Source: Bacteroidota bacterium (GTDB lineage Bacteria > Bacteroidota > Bacteroidia > B-17B0 > Aurantibacillaceae). From it: a stretch of DNA of 64,000 bases. Of this stretch, positions 59,793 through 64,000 are shown piece by piece (position 1 is the first letter of the stretch; each line of letters starts with the position of its first letter). The notes beneath the pieces are model-generated. The model was not told where the DNA came from, ran no database searches, and was given only the letters and a program-made list of their open reading frames with translations. Location: NCBI GenBank assembly GCA_021156365.1, contig JAJNDK010000002.1, forward strand, positions 372,001 through 436,000, written 5' to 3'. The position numbers were made by a program, and so were the translations under genes.

Positions 59793-60374
59793 TCAAAGTG
59801 TATTATGATAATCCATATCCGTATAACTTCTCAAACGTCCTTCGTTTCTGTATTTTTCCAGCAGACCATCCACTTTTTCGAAAGTCAGGTTCTCATGGAA
59901 AGAAGCACCGCATTGCAGCATAGGAGCTGTCCCGCAGGATCCGAGACACTCTGCCACTTTCAGGGTGAACATGCCATCTTTGGTTGTTTCTCCTGTTTTG
60001 ATATTCAGTTTTTTCTCGATGTAACGAACGATATCCTCTGCTCCGTTCAGCCAGCACGAACTGGTCTGACAAACTTCAAGTGTACATTTGCCTACCGGTT
60101 TCAGGTTGTACATGGTGTAGAAAGAAGCTACCTCAAATACTTCGATCGGTTTGATTGTCAGTACCTCTGCCACGTAATCCATTGTTTCCGGGCTCAGCCA
60201 TCCGCCGAATTCGGCCTGTGCCACATGCAATACCGGCAACAACGCCGATTTTATCCGTTCAGGCGGATATTGGCTAATGATCTTTTGTACGGTAGCCATT
60301 GCTTCCGGACTGAATTTTATCTCAGCGCGCTTAGCTGCGTTAAACGTTTGCGTTCCATGTACCTGAGCTCCCAT
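59793..60374 (-). CDS. nuoE: NADH-quinone oxidoreductase subunit E
   Basis: A 193-residue thioredoxin-fold [2Fe-2S] subunit. The first Cys pair is in CQTSSCWLNG and the second in CLGSCGTAPML (about residues 105-150). FYTMYNLKPVGK precedes the first pair, as in the family. Length is slightly long at the N-terminus. Confidence 0.94.
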   Translation of the reverse strand: MGAQVHGTQTFNAAKRAEIKFSPEAMATVQKIISQYPPERIKSALLPVLHVAQAEFGGWLSPETMDYVAEVLTIKPIEVFEVASFYTMYNLKPVGKCTLEVCQTSSCWLNGAEDIVRYIEKKLNIKTGETTKDGMFTLKVAECLGSCGTAPMLQCGASFHENLTFEKVDGLLEKYRNEGRLRSYTDMDYHNTL

Positions 60375-60409
60375 TTTTTATTCCGGTCTTTTAAATTTCT
60401 AAATTTTAA

Positions 60410-61618
60410 TTAAGCATCGAGTTCGCCTGCGATGACATTCATACTACTCATCGTGATGATCGCATCGCTCAACATGGTTCCTTTTATCATTTCAGGATAA
60501 GCCTGGTAGTATATGAAACATGGTCTTCTGAAATGCAGGCGGAAAGGTGTTCTGCCTCCGTCGCTGATCAGGAAAAATCCAAGCTCTCCGTTCCCACCTT
60601 CTACTGCGTGGTACACTTCTCCTTTCGGGATATCTGTTTCGCCCATCACGATCTTAAAGTGATAGATCAATGCTTCCATATTGTTATACACCTGGTCTTT
60701 CGGTGGCAGGAAAAAATCAGGAATATTAGCATGACAAAGTCCTTCAGGTAATTTCTTGATCGCCTGTTTGATAATGCTTAAGGATTCCCACATCTCTACC
60801 TGGCGTACCCGGAAGCGATCGAAGGTATCACCGCTTTGTCCAACCGGGATGATAAAATCAAAATCCTCATAGGACGAATACGGAGTTGCAACGCGCACAT
60901 CGTAATCAACGCCTGCGGCACGGAGGTTTGGTCCTGTGAAGCTGTATGACAATGCCATTTCTGCTGAGATCGGTCCGCAGTTGATCGTGCGGTCCATAAA
61001 TATTTTATTACGTTCCAATAAGCTGGTAAATTCTTCCAGTGCTTTCGGAAAGCCTTCGATGAATGCATGAATAAGATCCCAGGTTTTTTTGTCCCACTCT
61101 TTTTCAAAACCACCAATGCGGCAAATGTTCGTTGTTAAACGCGCACCGCACATGTTCTCAAAAATATCGTAGATCTTTTCTCTCCACTGGAACAGGTAAA
61201 GGAAACCTGTAGTAGCTCCCGTATCCTGCCCGATAACGGTGTTGCAGATAATATGATCGGAAATCCGTGCAAGCTCCATCACGATCACACGCAGGTAATC
61301 CACACGTTTCGGGATCTCTGCTTTGATGAGCTTTTCTACCGTCATGTGCCAGCCGATGTTGTTGATCGGGGAAGAGCAGTAGTTCAAACGATCGGTGATA
61401 GGAGTGATCTGTGCATAGGGCCTGCGCTCGGCAAGCTTCTCGAATGCGCGGTGGATATAACCTACAGTAGGCTCTGCTTCCACGATGATCTCACCGTCCA
61501 TTTTCAGTACGTTCTGGAAAATACCATGGGTGGCAGGATGCGTGGGCCCGAGGTTAAGAATGGAATATTCCTTCTCTTCCTGTGGCTCTGCGGTAGTATT
61601 GTTTTCTTTTTTGCTCAT
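60410..61618 (-). CDS. nuoD: NADH-quinone oxidoreductase subunit D
   Basis: A 402-residue 49-kDa-type subunit forming the quinone pocket. LGPTHPATHGIFQNVLKMDGE near the start, YIHRAFEKLAE, RICGGFEKEW-like GGFEKEW and the late GELGFFLISDGG and PFRLHFRRPCF are diagnostic. The separate nuoC gene shows the unfused form. Confidence 0.96.
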   Translation of the reverse strand: MSKKENNTTAEPQEEKEYSILNLGPTHPATHGIFQNVLKMDGEIIVEAEPTVGYIHRAFEKLAERRPYAQITPITDRLNYCSSPINNIGWHMTVEKLIKAEIPKRVDYLRVIVMELARISDHIICNTVIGQDTGATTGFLYLFQWREKIYDIFENMCGARLTTNICRIGGFEKEWDKKTWDLIHAFIEGFPKALEEFTSLLERNKIFMDRTINCGPISAEMALSYSFTGPNLRAAGVDYDVRVATPYSSYEDFDFIIPVGQSGDTFDRFRVRQVEMWESLSIIKQAIKKLPEGLCHANIPDFFLPPKDQVYNNMEALIYHFKIVMGETDIPKGEVYHAVEGGNGELGFFLISDGGRTPFRLHFRRPCFIYYQAYPEMIKGTMLSDAIITMSSMNVIAGELDA

Positions 61619-61696
61619 TTTTAGTTCCTGGTTTGGAGTTTCTGGTTTCAGGTTAGTACACTACAAAAATCAGAACATTATTCTCCTTAGTTTTGT

Positions 61697-62191
61697 TTAA
61701 CGTCCAAACATTTTATCGCTCTTGTCATCGCGTGTCTGGTCTTCCAGCGGATATTCCTTACGTAAAGGGAAAATATCCATTTCATCCACGTTCAGGATCC
61801 GCTTCAATTTCGGATGCCCGATGAAACGTACTCCATAAAAATCATAGGATTCCCGCTCCATCCAGTTGGCACCCGGCCACAGGTCGGTAGCAGTAGGCAC
61901 TTCCGGCTTGTTAATGTCCATGAATGTTTTTACGCGCACACGATAATTTTTCATCATGTTGTGCAGATGGTAGATCACGCCCAATTGCTTCTCATCGGCT
62001 GTTTGCATAGCCGTAAGATCAGTAAGGAAATGAAAATTCAGCTCTTCATCGTTTTTCAGGAACGTAAGTACTTCGTGCACTTTACCGGAAGGTACCGTAA
62101 TAACAGGAAAATCGTATAACACTTCTCCCGTGCAAACTTCTCCCTGGAAATGCTGGGTCAATTTTGAGACTATTTTATTTAAAAGTTCCAT
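61697..62191 (-). CDS. nuoC: NADH-quinone oxidoreductase subunit C
   Basis: A 164-residue 30-kDa-type subunit. ANWMERESYDFYGVRFIGHPKLKRIL (in part: ERESYDFYGVRF and GHPKLKRIL, residues about 112-137) is the signature. The short acidic-basic C-terminal tail is typical of stand-alone NuoC. The 78-base spacer to nuoD contains GGTTTC-type microrepeats. Confidence 0.94.
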   Translation of the reverse strand: MELLNKIVSKLTQHFQGEVCTGEVLYDFPVITVPSGKVHEVLTFLKNDEELNFHFLTDLTAMQTADEKQLGVIYHLHNMMKNYRVRVKTFMDINKPEVPTATDLWPGANWMERESYDFYGVRFIGHPKLKRILNVDEMDIFPLRKEYPLEDQTRDDKSDKMFGR

Positions 62192-62204
62192 GTACTGTCT
62201 GGTG

Positions 62205-62768
62205 TTATTCTATTCCGTAGCTGTTCAACAATCGTTTGTATTCCGGCGAATCCCTTCTGCGGATCGTTTCATTCTTCGCTAATTCCTGGATCTTCATGAT
62301 CCCTTCAATGTATTGTTCCGGACGCGGAGGGCAACCCGGCACATACACATCTACCGGAATGATCCTGTCGATACCCTGCAGTACGCTGTAGGTATCAAAA
62401 ATACCACCGCTGCTTGCACAGGCTCCAACCGAGAGCACCCAACGTGGTTCTGCCATCTGCTCATATACCTGGCGGAGAGTAGGTCCCATTTTTTTTGCGA
62501 TCGTCCCCATTACCATCAGCAGATCAGCCTGGCGTGGCGAGAAGCTCAAACGCTCCATACCAAAACGTGCAAGGTCATAATTGGAAGCAACCGTTGCCAT
62601 GAATTCGATCCCGCAGCAGGACGTAGCGAAGGGCAATGGCCAGAGTGAATTGGCACGTGCCAGCCCGATCACATCACTCAGCTTTGTCGCAAAGAACCCC
62701 GGACCTTCTAAGCCATCCGGTGCTTTTGCTATCTCTATTTTCGATCTTTTTGCAATTTCTTTACTCAT
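62205..62768 (-). CDS. nuoB: NADH-quinone oxidoreductase subunit B
   Basis: A 187-residue subunit carrying the N2 [4Fe-4S] cluster. Cysteine motif SLWPLPFATSCCGIEFM near residue 45, SPRQADLLMVMGT and the last ligand in VYVPGCPPRPEQYIEGIM near 155 are visible. The ATG at 62768 is preferred over an upstream in-frame start because upstream codons lie in a repeat-derived spacer and do not match the family. Confidence 0.96.
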   Translation of the reverse strand: MSKEIAKRSKIEIAKAPDGLEGPGFFATKLSDVIGLARANSLWPLPFATSCCGIEFMATVASNYDLARFGMERLSFSPRQADLLMVMGTIAKKMGPTLRQVYEQMAEPRWVLSVGACASSGGIFDTYSVLQGIDRIIPVDVYVPGCPPRPEQYIEGIMKIQELAKNETIRRRDSPEYKRLLNSYGIE

Positions 62769-62783
62769 GATGCATTTTTTATT

Positions 62784-62800
62784 TCGGGTTCCGGGTTTCT
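62784..62800 (+). repeat. tail unit of the dispersed palindromic repeat, upstream of nuoB
   Basis: TCGGGTTCCGGGTTTCT is identical over 17 bases to the tail of copy 1. A further shorter match, CGGGTTTCT, is at 19266-19274 in the XRE-nuclease spacer. Here it lies in the nuoA-nuoB spacer without the palindrome. Confidence 0.6.
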
Positions 62801-62881
62801 TGTTTTTCAGCTTACAAACTGAATCAAACAAACTAAGTTACATGGTTCAACCCGAAACATAAACCTGTAACCTGAAACTAA

Positions 62882-63256
62882 TTAATCTTCCCACTTCAAT
62901 GCTTTCTTCGCCAGGAGGTAGTAGAAACCCACTAACAGCATGGCTATAAAGCTGAACATCTCCACAATTCCCAATACCCCCAGCTCTTTGAAATTCACAG
63001 CCCATGGATACATAAAGATCACCTCCACATCGAACAACACAAAAAGAATAGCTACGAGGAAATATTTTACAGAAAAAGGAAAACGTGCGTTCCCTTTACT
63101 TTCGATACCGCACTCAAACACAGCATCTTTTACTTTCGATTTGCGTTTAGGTCCTAAAAAATGGGTAGCAACAATTGTGGTGATCACAAATCCGAGGGCT
63201 ACCAAAAACATCAAAACTATTGGCAGATAATCGATTGGGGTTCCGGTTGAAGACAT
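62882..63256 (-). CDS. nuoA: NADH-quinone oxidoreductase subunit A
   Basis: A 124-residue three-helix subunit. Signature segments are FECGIESKGNARFPFSVKYFLVAILFVLFDVEVIF in pieces (YECGxE-like FECGIES and FDVEVIFMYPWA, with the conserved acidic loop). It is the first gene of the nuo operon. The 212-base spacer upstream (63257-63468) shows no clear -7 box, only a short CATCG/CGATG inverted repeat. Confidence 0.95.
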   Translation of the reverse strand: MSSTGTPIDYLPIVLMFLVALGFVITTIVATHFLGPKRKSKVKDAVFECGIESKGNARFPFSVKYFLVAILFVLFDVEVIFMYPWAVNFKELGVLGIVEMFSFIAMLLVGFYYLLAKKALKWED

Positions 63257-63468
63257 ATGTGTATACGTTTAATCGGATGTAAGATTAGCGATTTTATTGG
63301 AAATCTTCAACTTTGTTAACTTAATTTAGAACGATTTTAAATAAGCTGGAAGCCCTGATTTTTCATCGGTTTAAACGATGGATTGAACGATTAAATCACT
63401 CCATTTCCCGATGTGGATTTTAAATAAAATTGGCGCAATTTTTTAGTGTTTTTTCCGGGCAGAAAAAA

Positions 63469-64000
63469 TCAATTCTCATCCTCGTTGATGATCTCCACAT
63501 CCAATTGTCCGATGACGCGGAATTCGGTACGGCGGTTTTGTTGACGACCATCCGGATCATCACTTCCATCGGGTTTCTCGTTCGGAGCAATCGGTTTGGC
63601 CTCACCATAGCCGACTGCCTGCAACCTTTTGGTATCAATGCCTTTGGAGATAAGGTATTTTACTACCGATTCGGCACGTTTCTGAGAAAGATTCTGATTG
63701 TATTTGTCGGCTCCTTTGCTGTCGGTGTGAGAAGAGAGCTCCACGATCAGCTGCGGATTTTCTAACAGGAGTGGGTAGATCGTAGTATCGATAACGGTTT
63801 TGGAGCTGGCAGTAAGCTCCGAACGATCAAATTCGTATTGGATATTTTTGATGCGGATCGGTTCTTTCGGCAGTTTGTTGATGTTGAAATTCTTTTCCAA
63901 TGTCTGGGAAGTGCTGATATTCTTTGTTGTGAGGTCCTGCCCCGAATTGAGAAAACCGTCTTTTTTCGCCATGATAAAATAGTCTTTCCCTGCTTCCAGG
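63469..64000 (-). CDS. OmpA family protein, C-terminal part (runs off the right edge)
   Basis: The visible 177 codons are the end of a larger gene. A Tyr/Phe-containing stretch precedes an OmpA peptidoglycan-binding domain: IQYEFDRSELTASSKTVID, then LIVELSSHTDSKGADKYNQNLSQKRAESV (HTDSKGxxxYNxxLSxxRA pattern), YLISKGID and QQNRRTEFRVIG. Bacteroidota members often have N-terminal TPR, WD40-like and regulatory domains, which would lie beyond the window. It is tandem with nuoA on the minus strand, 212 bases upstream of it. Confidence 0.88.
   Translation of the reverse strand, partial: LEAGKDYFIMAKKDGFLNSGQDLTTKNISTSQTLEKNFNINKLPKEPIRIKNIQYEFDRSELTASSKTVIDTTIYPLLLENPQLIVELSSHTDSKGADKYNQNLSQKRAESVVKYLISKGIDTKRLQAVGYGEAKPIAPNEKPDGSDDPDGRQQNRRTEFRVIGQLDVEIINEDEN

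Noticed and set aside
1-64000. tRNA, rRNA, riboswitch, integrase, transposase or toxin-antitoxin genes
   Set aside because: All spacers were read; none shows a cloverleaf, a known riboswitch core or such a coding frame.

Overview
The window is chromosomal DNA of a Bacteroidota bacterium, most likely from the Chitinophagia/Sphingobacteriia side of the phylum. The evidence is type IX secretion C-terminal domains (type A on one protein, the gliding-motility-associated type B on a 2586-residue SprB-repeat protein), repeated Bacteroidota-type -7 promoter boxes (TAnnTTTG) 10-50 bases before start codons, a complete nuo operon with a short NuoG, a PID-CTERM/exosortase gene set, and families such as DUF6427 and DUF4286. 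No tRNA, rRNA, CRISPR array, prophage or transposase was seen. No gene-free stretch is longer than about 280 bases.

Layout. 1-11.8 kb is housekeeping: a flippase-like membrane protein end, rfaE2, gmk, a beta-CASP nuclease-like protein, purQ, an S4 protein, a GNAT enzyme with a large membrane protein, a ferredoxin reductase, a terC-yggS-arginase-like operon and idi. 11.9-16.8 kb holds two secreted proteins (beta-helix-like, then a T9SS type A repeat protein) and a sterol-desaturase-type hydroxylase. 16.9-32.5 kb looks like a DNA-damage island: an XRE-S24 (LexA-like) repressor with a DnaQ/GIY-YIG nuclease and a DUF72 protein on the minus strand, and a Y-family polymerase plus a second DnaE on the plus strand. 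A giant SprB-repeat surface protein lies between the two arms. The repressor start and the polymerase promoter carry the same 21-base operator-like sequence. 32.5-37.6 kb has a Wzc-like tyrosine kinase, a compact exosortase system (74-residue PID-CTERM substrate, exosortase, associated membrane protein) and glyA. 37.6-48.2 kb has an arrestin-like protein, LD-carboxypeptidase/asd, an OlsB-like acyltransferase with engB, a BI-1 protein, and an operon of two putative lipoprotein/TPR genes, a MuiA-like gene and a DUF4286 gene.

48.2-63.3 kb is the nuoA-N operon for NADH:quinone oxidoreductase, read on the minus strand. It is interrupted by a lipoprotein gene between nuoE and nuoF and by two paralogous TonB-C-domain genes between nuoF and nuoG. 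A 31-base relic of the nuoG 5' end lies between the two TonB genes, so the insertion arose by duplication. The window ends inside an OmpA-family gene.

The points most worth a second look are the shared operator of the XRE-S24/polymerase/nuclease regulon, the tiny exosortase substrate system, the TonB duplication with its nuoG relic inside the nuo operon, and a 38-base palindromic repeat that supplies the TAG stop codon of two unrelated genes.
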